A stretch of DNA of 64,000 bases from Myxococcales bacterium (GTDB lineage: Bacteria > Myxococcota_A > UBA9042), in assembly GCA_947491025.1 (NCBI GenBank), contig CANLIC010000001.1, forward strand, positions 186,001-250,000, given 5' to 3'. Numbering within the stretch: the first letter of the stretch is position 1; each line of letters begins with the position of its first letter. The position numbers were made by a program, and so were the translations under genes. The notes under the pieces were generated by a model that saw only the letters and a program-made list of their open reading frames with translations, had not been told where the DNA came from and did no database searches. Of the stretch, positions 25,110 through 32,909 are shown piece after piece.

Positions 25110-26042
25110 TCAGGCGAGGTTTTGGACCTGCTCGCGGACCCGTTCGAGCTCGACCTTGATCGCGACCACCCGATGCGCGACCTCTAGTTCGTTGGCCTTG
25201 CTGCCGATGGTGTTGGCCTCGCGCAGCATCTCCTGCACGAGGAAGCCGACGGTCCTGCCTGGCTCTGACCCGGCGAACGCGGCCTCGGCGGCGTCGAGGT
25301 GGCCGCGCAGCCTCACCAGCTCCTCGGCGATGTCGTGGCGATCGGCGATGAGCGCGACCTCAGCTTCGAGGCGGCCTGGATCGAGCCCGGAACCATCGAC
25401 CAACAGCGCGCGCAGCTTGGCGCGTAGTCGGGCTTGGATGGCCGCTGGGGCGGCGTCGGCGCTGGCAGCGATGGCGTCGCGCAGGCTGGCGATCGTCGCG
25501 AAGTGGGCACGCAGGTCGGCGCAAAGGTGCGCCCCTTCGCGCTGCCGACTGGCCTGCAGCGCGGTGATCGCGACGGCGATCGCGGCCTTTGCAGCCGCCT
25601 GCTGTGCCGCGCGATCGGCGTCGGTCGCTACGGGCTCGAGGATGCCCGGCTGCGCCATAGCGAGGGCCAACCAGGTAGCCGGTTCGAGCGGTGGGAGCGT
25701 CGGCGCCTGGGCATCGTCGGTGGCGAGCGTCTGGAGCTCGCGCAAGGCATCGCGCAAGGCCAAGGCCTTGGCACGATCGACTTGAAAGGGGGCACTGGCC
25801 GCGGCGCCACGCTCGATCTCGACCACGGCGTCGACGTGCCCGCGGCCGACGCCGGCGCGCACCAGAGCGAGGATTTCGCCCTGCAGCTCTTGCAGGGCGG
25901 GCGGTAGCCGGGCTCGCAGATCAAAGCCGCGGTGGTTGACGGAGCGCAGATCGCAGCGCGCGGTGATGCCGCCGATGGTCGCGCTGCCGCTGCCATAGCC
26001 GGTCATCGAGGCGGGTGCCAGCGGCGCTTCGGCGCTGGTCAT
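25110..26042 (-). CDS. yicC: YicC/YloC-family endoribonuclease
   Basis: This 310-residue protein has the family's N-terminal signature SMTGYGSG (residues 12-19), followed by the RSVNHRGFDLRARLP block. The C-terminal DUF1732 part contains FLVQEMLREANTIGSKANE, the most conserved segment of the family, with acidic residues implicated in metal binding. YicC family members have been reported as endoribonucleases acting on RNA in E. coli and Bacillus. Its ATG overlaps the stop of the DsbA-like gene in ATGA and gmk follows after 37 bases, so it is in the middle of an operon. Confidence 0.9.
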   Translation of the reverse strand: MTSAEAPLAPASMTGYGSGSATIGGITARCDLRSVNHRGFDLRARLPPALQELQGEILALVRAGVGRGHVDAVVEIERGAAASAPFQVDRAKALALRDALRELQTLATDDAQAPTLPPLEPATWLALAMAQPGILEPVATDADRAAQQAAAKAAIAVAITALQASRQREGAHLCADLRAHFATIASLRDAIAASADAAPAAIQARLRAKLRALLVDGSGLDPGRLEAEVALIADRHDIAEELVRLRGHLDAAEAAFAGSEPGRTVGFLVQEMLREANTIGSKANELEVAHRVVAIKVELERVREQVQNLA

Positions 26043-27196
26043 GGGGTCGGCGCCGCGGCTTCCCCGGCCTCAGCCTCACCGGCAGCGGCGCCGGCGGCCG
26101 CAGGGCGAGGTGCGGGCGCTGGGGCCAACGGGTCGTCGACGTCCGCGTCGCCGAGGTCGAGGGGCTCGGCGACTTTGGCGCCCGGGCGCGCGGCAAGCGC
26201 TTCACGGATGCCCTCTTGCAGTTGATCGAGGGTCTCGGCCCGCCGCCCATCGACGAAGAAGGTCGGGGTGCCGTCGACGCCGGCCTTGCGGCCCTGCTCC
26301 TTGTCGGCGGCGATGGCGGCCTTGGCCTCGGCGGACTCCACGTCTCGCGCGAAGCGGCCGAAGTCCAGACCGATTTCCTTGGCGATCTTCTGCACCTGTG
26401 GCCACTCCAGGTCAGGTGAGTGGGCGAACAGCGCGTCGTGCATCTGCCAGAATTTTCCTTGGCGATGGGCGGCCCACGCGGCGCGCGCGGCGCCTTCGGC
26501 ATGCGGGTGCGCCATCTCCAGCGGGTAGTGCATGAAGGCGAGGCCGATCGCGTAGTGCTTCTGCAGGCGAAGAATGGGCGCACTCGCGCGGCGGCAGAAA
26601 GGACATTCGAAGTCTGAAAACACGACCACCAAGACCTTGGCGTCGGCGGGGCCAAGGCGCGGCGCCGCCGCGAGGTCGAGTGGGACGACCGTGTTGAGCC
26701 GTTCGATCTCCTTGAGGAGGGCGGTCACGACCTTGCGCTTGCCGTAGCCCTGCTGCAGCTGCTGGACGCAGAAGCGAGCCAGGCGCGAGGCGAGGGCGCA
26801 GTCACCGGCGTCGAGGGCGGCACGAAAACTGCGCGCCTTGCCGCAGGGGCAGAATTGCTCCTCGAAGACCTCCGCCAGCACCTTGCGTTCGGCGGCGTCG
26901 AGGTCGGCCGCGTCGACGCCCTTCGGCAATCCGGGCGCGGGTGCGGGTTTGGCGGGCTCGTTGGCCTTGCCGGCCGAGGCGGGTGGCGGCGCACCTGGCG
27001 TCTTCGCGGGCGGCGCGGGGGCGGCGGGCGTGGCTGGGGCCGCCGGCATGACGGCGTGGGTGGGACCTGTGGGCTCGCGCTGGCAGGCAGTTCCTGCGGT
27101 GAGGGCTACGGCTGCGATCAGCGCCGCAGCGACCAGCGCCCTTCCGTCGCGTGGCGCTGCCTGACCATTGCCGGATCGTCGCCAGACCATCATCAT
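26039..27196 (-). CDS. DsbA-like thioredoxin-fold lipoprotein
   Basis: This 385-residue predicted lipoprotein has a lipobox near LTAGTAC (Cys 38). A Pro/Ala-rich linker (40-95) leads to a small helical segment with CPCG (116-119), then a DsbA/Thioredoxin_4 domain from about 165. Its active site is CPFC (198-201) in FSDFECPFCRR, and the cis-Pro loop is VDGTPTFFVDG. It likely oxidises or isomerises disulfides of exported proteins; the many Cys-rich exported proteins nearby are plausible clients. The first of three consecutive ATG codons was chosen; GAGGAGG lies directly upstream. The tail is Ala/Pro/Glu low complexity. It heads the operon with yicC, gmk and gltX. Confidence 0.82.
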   Translation of the reverse strand: MMMVWRRSGNGQAAPRDGRALVAAALIAAVALTAGTACQREPTGPTHAVMPAAPATPAAPAPPAKTPGAPPPASAGKANEPAKPAPAPGLPKGVDAADLDAAERKVLAEVFEEQFCPCGKARSFRAALDAGDCALASRLARFCVQQLQQGYGKRKVVTALLKEIERLNTVVPLDLAAAPRLGPADAKVLVVVFSDFECPFCRRASAPILRLQKHYAIGLAFMHYPLEMAHPHAEGAARAAWAAHRQGKFWQMHDALFAHSPDLEWPQVQKIAKEIGLDFGRFARDVESAEAKAAIAADKEQGRKAGVDGTPTFFVDGRRAETLDQLQEGIREALAARPGAKVAEPLDLGDADVDDPLAPAPAPRPAAAGAAAGEAEAGEAAAPTP

Positions 27197-27293
27197 GCCT
27201 CCTCGCGCCGAAGCCGGCGCTCTGGCGCCCCAGGATGCGGGCAGGCCAAGGGTCGTGCAAGGTCGTATGCGCCACCAAGACTCCGCCGCCACC

Positions 27294-28484
27294 ATGACCA
27301 CGCCCGCTTCGCGCCCAAGCTACCACCGCGTCGCGATCGCCCTCGGCGCCAATCTGGCGGACCCCGAAGGGGCGATTCGACTCGGCGCGGCAGCCGTGAT
27401 CGCGGCGCTTGAGCTGCGGTCACCGCTCCTATCGAGCCACCACCTGACGGCGCCTGCCGAGGGCGCCTCTGGCCCGCCCTTTGTGAACGCCGTCCTGGTA
27501 GGCGAGACGGCGCTCGATGCGCTGGACACCCTGGAGGCGTTGCAGCAGGTAGAAGCGGCATTCGGCAGAGACCGCGGCGATGAGGGCCACCACGGCGCCC
27601 GACCTCTCGACCTCGATCTGCTCGATTGGGGCGGCGCACGAGTCGACCACGCGCGGCTGCAGCTCCCGCATCCGCGCAGCCACGGCCGCGCTTTTGTCCT
27701 CGAGCCTTTCGCCGAAGTCGCGGGCGATTGGGCGTGTGCCTGCTGCGGCCAGACGGTGGCGGCGCTGGCTCGGGCCCTGCGGGCACCCGCGCGGGTACAG
27801 GCGCCACGGCACAGAGCGGCCGTCGTCTTGATGGCGGTGCTCGCGCTCGCCGGCTGCGAACACGCCGCTGCCCCCGTCACAGCATGGCAGCCGGTCGAGG
27901 CGCAAGCGCATGGCCTCGCCTTGCATGCCGTACCTTTGTCGACGCCGGGGGCGACCGCCGCGCTCGCTGATGCGTTGGCGATGGTCGAGGGCGACGCGGC
28001 GAGCCCGGTGCTGATGCTCAAGCTCTGCGGACAGCTCGACGACGCGACCCTGCGCGGCGAGTCTGGCGCGCGGGAGCTGGCGACGATGGCGATGGTCCGC
28101 CTGGTGGGTAGCGGCGGCCTATCGCGCCACTTCGAGCTGCTGCGCGGCACGGTCGATCGGCTGTACCGGCTCGCGCCCGAGGCGAACGAGACGCGCTTTG
28201 CGCTTGCCTACTTGCGGTTGATTCTGGTCAGCGACGGCGTCGGAGGCGTGGGGGCCGGGCCGCATGATCGCGACGTGCTCCGCGAGCTTGAGGTCCAGCT
28301 CGCCGCCTTGTCGGCGCTCGGCGAGGCCTTCGTCGGGCCCGACGGCCACGACGCGGCGTGGGTGCGGCGGACGCAGGTGGCGCTGGCGGCGCATCGGCGC
28401 GCCGAGGCCGTGAACGCGCCCACCGCAGCGACAGAGGTCAGTGATCTTCCTCTGGCGGCGAGCCCGACGCAGGCGGCGCCGTAG
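27294..28484 (+). CDS. folK: HPPK (FolK) fused in frame to a lipoprotein-like protein
   Basis: 396 residues in one unbroken frame. Residues 10-163 are 6-hydroxymethyl-7,8-dihydropterin pyrophosphokinase, a folate enzyme: ALGANLADPEGAI at the start, the signature HGARPLDLDLL at 100-110, and LPHPRSHGRAFVLEPFAEV. Directly after the normal HPPK end comes a basic-plus-hydrophobic stretch RHRAAVVLMAVLALAGC, which is a textbook lipoprotein signal with lipobox (Cys 188), then about 200 unrecognised residues. Either two genes lack a stop codon between them or the second part starts inside (ATG at 27831, TTG at 27828, GTG at 27756). Its start is divergent from the DsbA-like gene by 97 bases; its end overlaps the amidohydrolase by 47 bases. 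Confidence 0.75.
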   Translation: MTTPASRPSYHRVAIALGANLADPEGAIRLGAAAVIAALELRSPLLSSHHLTAPAEGASGPPFVNAVLVGETALDALDTLEALQQVEAAFGRDRGDEGHHGARPLDLDLLDWGGARVDHARLQLPHPRSHGRAFVLEPFAEVAGDWACACCGQTVAALARALRAPARVQAPRHRAAVVLMAVLALAGCEHAAAPVTAWQPVEAQAHGLALHAVPLSTPGATAALADALAMVEGDAASPVLMLKLCGQLDDATLRGESGARELATMAMVRLVGSGGLSRHFELLRGTVDRLYRLAPEANETRFALAYLRLILVSDGVGGVGAGPHDRDVLRELEVQLAALSALGEAFVGPDGHDAAWVRRTQVALAAHRRAEAVNAPTAATEVSDLPLAASPTQAAP

Positions 28485-29766
28485 GCCGCAAAGCCATCCC
28501 AGGCGCGGCGCCGGCGCCCACTGACGGATCGGAGGCCGCAGCCGGGGCGAAGGGCGAGGGGCGCCGGGTCGGCCGCGGGGCGATCGGACCGGCGCCGAGC
28601 CCCAGCACGCGCCGAGCATTGGCGCGATAGACTTTGTCGAGCACTTCGTCTGGCAGCTCGATGGCGTCCACCTTCCACCGGCCCTGGATCGGGCTCGGGT
28701 GGTCGATCTGACGCTCTTTGCCCTCGAGATAGCGGAAGTGCGCCTCATAGAAGGGCAACACATCGGCCATCGTGGGCTCGACGGCGCCGTTGCTGCCCAG
28801 CATCAGGTGATCGTCGCCGATGCCGATGTCGGTGCCGAACAAGATCCTGTCCTGGAAGTCGATGAAGAACTGGCGCACCTCGGCGGCGGGATGGCGTCCG
28901 AATTCGCCGACTCGCGCCGAGATGTCGATGCAGACGTTCGGCAGCCGGCCCAGCATCGCCCTCACCCGCGCCAGATCTTCGGCAGCGTTGCCGAAGTGCA
29001 CCGCGATGAAGGTGGTCCCTGGGTTGCGGGCAAACATGCGCTCGCCGGCGTCGAGCATCGCCGCCCACTCGGGCACGCCGCGCTGGTACCAGCTCCATGA
29101 TGGGTGCACCGAGAGCTCCTCGTATCGCTCGTTCTCGGGCGTCGCAGGCAGCCAAAACGCCTTGGGATCTGCGATGTGGATGGCGACCGGCATCCCGAGC
29201 ACGCCGGCGGCGCGCCACAGCGGGTCGAGGCGGGGATCGTCCACCGGGATCAAGGCGTTGCTGGCGTCGGTGACCGCGAGGCCCAAGGCCTTGCTGATCT
29301 TGAGGCCTGCGAAGCCGTCTTGGTCGCGGGCGAGGCGAAGCTCTTGGACCTCGCGTGCAGCCCAAGCGGCGTCGCAGCAGCCGTCCCAGTCAGGAAGCGC
29401 GAAGTTGATGACTCGTCCGCCCAGCCGCTCTGCGAGCACCCGGGAGGCCATCCGATTGCGGGCACCGCCGCGACCCGAGCCGCCCGAGAGGTTGATGATC
29501 GCTTCGATGCCGACGGCGTCGAGCACGGCCTCAATGCGATCGATGCCGAACAGGCTCAGGTGACCGTGGATGTCGATGATCGGGCCTGGCGCCCTGCCCT
29601 CTCGATGCCATAGTGACGCCTTGTTGGAGGGGGACGCAGCCGGCGCGGCGGTCCCTTTGGCTGTCGCAGGCTCTGGGGCGCGTCCGCAGGCGCCAGAGAG
29701 CATCATGGCGAAGGCGCAGAAAGCGAGGGTGCCACGACCGTTGGCGCCGCGGCCGACGCCGCCCAT
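28438..29766 (-). CDS. Amidohydrolase-family (PF04909-like) lipoprotein
   Basis: 442 residues. A signal peptide with lipobox LSGAC (Cys 27) puts the protein in the envelope, unusual for this mostly cytoplasmic family. The TIM-barrel metal site begins with IIDIHGH (His 67 and His 69). A later histidine lies in FIAVHFGNAAEDL, and the catalytic aspartate is likely in ILFGTDIGIGDDH. Enzymes of this group are metal-dependent hydrolases or decarboxylases; the substrate cannot be inferred. The ATG at 29766 was chosen because it precedes the signal peptide. The C-terminal 60 residues are Pro/Ala-rich. It lies 92 bases after the CoA-transferase subunit, where a B subunit would be expected. Confidence 0.78.
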   Translation of the reverse strand: MGGVGRGANGRGTLAFCAFAMMLSGACGRAPEPATAKGTAAPAASPSNKASLWHREGRAPGPIIDIHGHLSLFGIDRIEAVLDAVGIEAIINLSGGSGRGGARNRMASRVLAERLGGRVINFALPDWDGCCDAAWAAREVQELRLARDQDGFAGLKISKALGLAVTDASNALIPVDDPRLDPLWRAAGVLGMPVAIHIADPKAFWLPATPENERYEELSVHPSWSWYQRGVPEWAAMLDAGERMFARNPGTTFIAVHFGNAAEDLARVRAMLGRLPNVCIDISARVGEFGRHPAAEVRQFFIDFQDRILFGTDIGIGDDHLMLGSNGAVEPTMADVLPFYEAHFRYLEGKERQIDHPSPIQGRWKVDAIELPDEVLDKVYRANARRVLGLGAGPIAPRPTRRPSPFAPAAASDPSVGAGAAPGMALRPTAPPASGSPPEEDH

Positions 29767-29858
29767 GCCGACGGGTGGAAGCGGACGCTGCTGAGAACGT
29801 CCGCCATGACGCGCAGGTCGGCGCCGCAAACAGCAGGCATCGGCGCGCCGCGAGAGGC

Positions 29859-30572
29859 TCACGTGGGCACCACCGACGGCCGCGCCCGGACGGTGCGTTG
29901 CTCGATGGGTTTGCGCCAGCCGCTGCCAACGAAGATGCGTTGGACGTAGATGCTGGGCGTGTGGATGGCGTCTGGGTCAAGCACGCCTGGCTCGACCAGC
30001 TCCTCCACCTCGGCGATGGTGATGCGCCCGGCGGCCGCCATCATCGGAGCAAAGTTCCGCGCCGTCTTGCGATAGACCAAGTTGCCGAAGCGGTCGCCTT
30101 TCCAAGCCTTGACGAAGGCGAAGTCGCCGCGAATCGCCTGCTCAAGCACGCACATGCGGCCGCCAATCTCGCGGGTCTCCTTGCCCTCGGCGACGAGCGT
30201 GCCGTAACCGGTCGGTGTGTAGAAGGCGGGGATACCGGCGCCGCCGGCCCGGATGCGCTCCGCCAGCGTGCCCTGCGGATTGAGCTCAACCTCCAGCTCG
30301 CCCGCCAAGAACTGCCGCTCGAACTCCTTGTTTTCACCGACGTAGCTGGAGACCATTCGGCGAACTTGCCGCGACTGCAGCAAGACCCCGAGCCCGTCGT
30401 GGGTGACCCCAGCGTTGTTGGAGACGATGGTCAGGTCGCGGGTCCCGCGCTCGCGCAGGGCCGCGATCAGGTTCTCTGGGTTGCCGCAGAGACCGAAGCC
30501 GGAGACCAGGAGGGTCGCGCCGTCTTGCAGATCGAAGAGGGCGGCTGCAGCGTCGGGAAAAACCTTGTTCAT
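29859..30572 (-). CDS. scoA: 3-oxoacid CoA-transferase subunit A (lone subunit)
   Basis: 237 residues, normal for the A subunit. The start [12 protein letters not shown] with a GGAGG site fits the family. [15 protein letters not shown] matches the GGFGLCGxPE motif, and [14 protein letters not shown] follows. With subunit B it would transfer CoA from succinyl-CoA to acetoacetate or a related 3-oxoacid; the catalytic glutamate is carried by subunit B. No B subunit gene adjoins on either side, so this copy works with a distant B gene or is a relic. The thiolase 10 kb away belongs to the same type of metabolism. All conserved parts look intact. Confidence 0.88.
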   Translation of the reverse strand: MNKVFPDAAAALFDLQDGATLLVSGFGLCGNPENLIAALRERGTRDLTIVSNNAGVTHDGLGVLLQSRQVRRMVSSYVGENKEFERQFLAGELEVELNPQGTLAERIRAGGAGIPAFYTPTGYGTLVAEGKETREIGGRMCVLEQAIRGDFAFVKAWKGDRFGNLVYRKTARNFAPMMAAAGRITIAEVEELVEPGVLDPDAIHTPSIYVQRIFVGSGWRKPIEQRTVRARPSVVPT

Positions 30573-30658
30573 GGCTTGCCTCCGACCGGGTCCGAGGCGC
30601 GGCTGCGCAGCGAGTGGGCCGCTGCACGCCATGCCCGAACCGGGCGCTGGGCAAGGAG

Positions 30659-30733
30659 GTAGCACGCGGCGCCGTCGCCGGCAACGCCGCCCGGGGGCGC
30701 GCGGTGCCGGCGACAGCGCCTGCTGTGTGCTAC
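30659..30733 (-). terminator. Large hairpin at the end of a lipoprotein gene
   Basis: An outer stem GTAGCAC (30659-30665) pairs with GTGCTAC (30727-30733) and encloses a further stem in which GTCGCCGGCA (30674-30683) pairs with TGCCGGCGAC. The outer stem includes the stop codon of the lipoprotein gene (TAG at 30732-30730). No T run follows, so termination is plausible but unproved. Confidence 0.5.
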
Positions 30734-31371
30734 TTGCCGGCGGCCGGTGCGGCGGGAGCGGCCGGGGCTGCGGCGGGGGCCGCGGCGGGCGCGGCGCCCT
30801 TGTCCGGAGCCGCGGCGGGGGCGCCGCCCTCGGCGGGGGCCGCGCCGGGAGCGCCGGGGGCGCCCATCGGGCGGGCCTTCATCATGGCGCCGAGGAAGCG
30901 GCCCATCAGCGGGGCCAACTTGGCGCGGGCGTACTCCTCGATCTTCTTCTTGTCATCGGGCGACAGGGCCTGGTTGATCGCCTCGCCCTCAGCCTTCTCC
31001 TTGTCAGCGAATTCCTTGAACTTCTCGCCGATGGCCTTGATCTTCTCCTGATCGGCGCCAGCGGCCTCGATCTCGGTGGCCATCGTGCCCATCTTGTCCG
31101 CCATGCGGTCGACAAGCGCCTTGGCCTTGGCCAGGTTCTCGCTGTCCGGTCCGGTGTCACCAGCGGGGGCGGCGGTCGGCGAGGCGGCGGCGGGCTCGGC
31201 GGCGGGCGCAGCGGCCTCGGGGGCCAAGTCCGTGCCAGCGGCGGGCGCAGCGGCCTCGGCGGGCGCGGCCGGCTCGGCCGGCTTCTCTTCCTTCTTGCCG
31301 CAGCCGCTCACGGCGACAGCGAGGGCGGTCATCGATGCGGCAGTGACCATCTGCATACGGTTCAGGTTCAT
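30730..31371 (-). CDS. Low-complexity lipoprotein with helical core
   Basis: 213 residues; lipobox VAVSGC (Cys 24) followed by GKKEEKP. Both ends of the mature protein are Ala/Pro repeats. The middle (about 75-150) is charged and helical: [19 protein letters not shown] and [19 protein letters not shown]. This suggests an envelope lipoprotein whose flexible arms span the periplasm or peptidoglycan, in the manner of Lpp-like spacers; no family was recognised. The ATG has GGAG at good spacing. The next gene upstream encodes a smaller lipoprotein with the same CGKK start and the same Ala/Pro ending, so the two look related. Confidence 0.72.
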   Translation of the reverse strand: MNLNRMQMVTAASMTALAVAVSGCGKKEEKPAEPAAPAEAAAPAAGTDLAPEAAAPAAEPAAASPTAAPAGDTGPDSENLAKAKALVDRMADKMGTMATEIEAAGADQEKIKAIGEKFKEFADKEKAEGEAINQALSPDDKKKIEEYARAKLAPLMGRFLGAMMKARPMGAPGAPGAAPAEGGAPAAAPDKGAAPAAAPAAAPAAPAAPAAGK

Positions 31372-31719
31372 TGGGGAACTCCAGGGCGCTCGGGTCGGCG
31401 CCCGGACGCGTGTGAGACGGAGAATGCGAGCGCAGGAACGGCGCCGCTGCCTTGGATTCGATGAGACATCCAGTCGTTTCTGGCCCGTCACGCCGCATGC
31501 CCTCACATTCGAGGGTCGCACGGCGCTGGGGATCTCTGTGCGCGGGTCAAGGTACGGACAGGGGCGCTTGGCAGAGCCCGCGCGACACGTGGTTGGCGCG
31601 GTCACAGGCTCAGGTCAGCGGCGAGCAGTCGCAAAGCGGCCGCAGGCAGACTGTCGCCGGGAGCGACCGGAGCGTTGCGCCCGGCCGACCGTGGCTAACA
31701 AGTTCCCCCGGAACGCGAA

Positions 31720-31751
31720 AGGCGGGGCGGGAGTTGCCTCCCGCCCCGCCT
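31720..31751 (-). terminator. Perfect 14-base-pair terminator-like hairpin
   Basis: AGGCGGGGCGGGAG (31720-31733) and its exact complement (31738-31751) flank a TTGC loop. It lies 21 bases after the stop of the small lipoprotein gene on the minus strand; TTCGCG follows on that strand, so the T tract is weak. The position between two lipoprotein genes suggests each is transcribed separately. Confidence 0.65.
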
Positions 31752-31772
31752 CGCGCGTCAGGACGCTTGGGC

Positions 31773-32144
31773 CTACTGGCCGGCGGCCGGGGCAGCCGCC
31801 GGAGCGGCCGGAGCGGCCGGAGCCGCGGCAGGAGCCGCAGCGGCACCCTCGGCCGGAGCCGCGGCGGGGGCGGCGGCGCCGCCCTCAGCCGGAGCCGCGG
31901 CCGGAGCCGCGGCCGGAGCCGCGGCAGGAGCCTCGGCCGGAGCCGCGGCAGGAGCCTCGGCCGGAGCCGCGGCAGGAGCCGCGGGGGCCTCCTCCTTCTT
32001 CTCCTCGACAGGAGCCGCTGCCGGCTCCTCCTTCTTCTCCTCAGCCGCCGCGACCGGCTGCTCGGCCTTCTTGCCGCAGGCGGTGACGGTGAGAGCCAGG
32101 GCCGCGGACACGCCGACGACCGCAATTCGATTCCAGATGCGCAT
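31773..32144 (-). CDS. Small Ala/Pro/Glu-repeat lipoprotein
   Basis: 123 residues. A clear lipoprotein signal (basic RIWNR, hydrophobic core, lipobox TVTAC at Cys 23) is followed by GKKAEQP. The rest is low complexity: two EEKKEEPAAAPV-like blocks, then Ala/Pro/Gly repeats to the end. No folded domain is expected; the protein probably forms an extended tether in the envelope. TGGAG lies eight bases before the ATG. The upstream promoter candidate and the downstream hairpin suggest a single-gene unit. Its start and end resemble those of the next lipoprotein, which in addition carries a helical core. Confidence 0.72.
   Translation of the reverse strand: MRIWNRIAVVGVSAALALTVTACGKKAEQPVAAAEEKKEEPAAAPVEEKKEEAPAAPAAAPAEAPAAAPAEAPAAAPAAAPAAAPAEGGAAAPAAAPAEGAAAAPAAAPAAPAAPAAAPAAGQ
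31790..31990 (-). repeat. Degenerate tandem repeat inside the small lipoprotein gene
   Basis: Units of 12 and 24 bases built from GCCGGAGCCGCG and GCAGGAGCCTCG are repeated through most of the gene and encode Ala-Pro-Ala blocks. Such arrays expand and contract by slippage; here changes of 12 bases keep the frame. Confidence 0.75.
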
Positions 32145-32305
32145 GACGTTCACTCCAGATGGGTGCGCCGAAACGAGCAACCGCTCTCTCTGTCAACTTC
32201 GACCGTGATCAGCCTGGCTCGAGCTCCCGTCTTGCCTGCTTGTTCGATCCTCGGTCTTCGGCGCGACCGTCCCATCAGCCCAAGTTGAAGAGCGGTCAGT
32301 CGCGT

Positions 32306-32334
32306 AGTGTGGGCCCGTCTGACAAGGGAGTCAA
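32306..32334 (-). promoter_or_regulatory. Possible sigma-70 promoter for the small lipoprotein gene
   Basis: On the minus strand TTGACT (32329-32334) is followed after 17 bases by CACACT (32306-32311). The -35 is strong and the -10 weak. The start codon is about 160 bases downstream. Confidence 0.35.
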
Positions 32335-32909
32335 CACATTTCGTTGGTGCCGCCGAGTCTAAGCACTTCCGTGCTTCGCAGCTGGCGAGTATTGGAGCAT
32401 TTCTCGAGTAATATCAACGGATGCATGTCTTGCCGTGAGCAGTGACGAGGGCGGAATTTCGTGATCGCAGCTTCGCCTTCGCGCGTCAAAGTGCCCGCGC
32501 GGCGGGCCGGCGCGCCTCTGGAGGGCGGTCGCGGAGCCGGCGAAACGGGGATGCGCAGCCTGGCCGACGGGCGCCGAGATGGGCTGCTGGACCGGCCCGG
32601 GGGCTTCTCGCTGTGGGCGACTGGGTCGGCGCGCCCTCCCTCGGGACGCGACGACTCGGCTCGGCTATCGACGGCCAGCACGGGTGGGGAGCCATGAGAG
32701 AGCCGAGAGCCCCGCGTCTCGACTGGCGTTGGGGGCCCGTGACCTTGCCGGGGGCGCCGGGAGCACCGCAATGTGCGCGCATCTGCTGGATTTGGCTTGC
32801 GTTTCTGGTCGTGTTGGGTTGCGATGACGCGGGTCACCTGCGCTCCCTTGCCGGGGCGCCGCGGGTGTGCGATCGAGCGGCGACGGGCGGTCATCCGCCG
32901 GGAGGACCC
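32335..32909. other. Region upstream of uvrB
   Basis: No supported gene. The part at 32340-32440 is less GC-rich and holds an inverted repeat AAGCAC-TTCC-GTGCTT (32361-32376) and a TAATAT at 32409-32414 that could serve as a -10. It probably contains the uvrB promoter. No sequence that I recognise as a LexA box was seen. Confidence 0.4.

Noticed and set aside
32694..32909. In-frame N-terminal extension of uvrB carrying a lipobox-like LAFLVVLGC
   Set aside because: UvrB is cytosolic, and the standard start [17 protein letters not shown] has an excellent GGAGGA site. The extension has no ribosome site.
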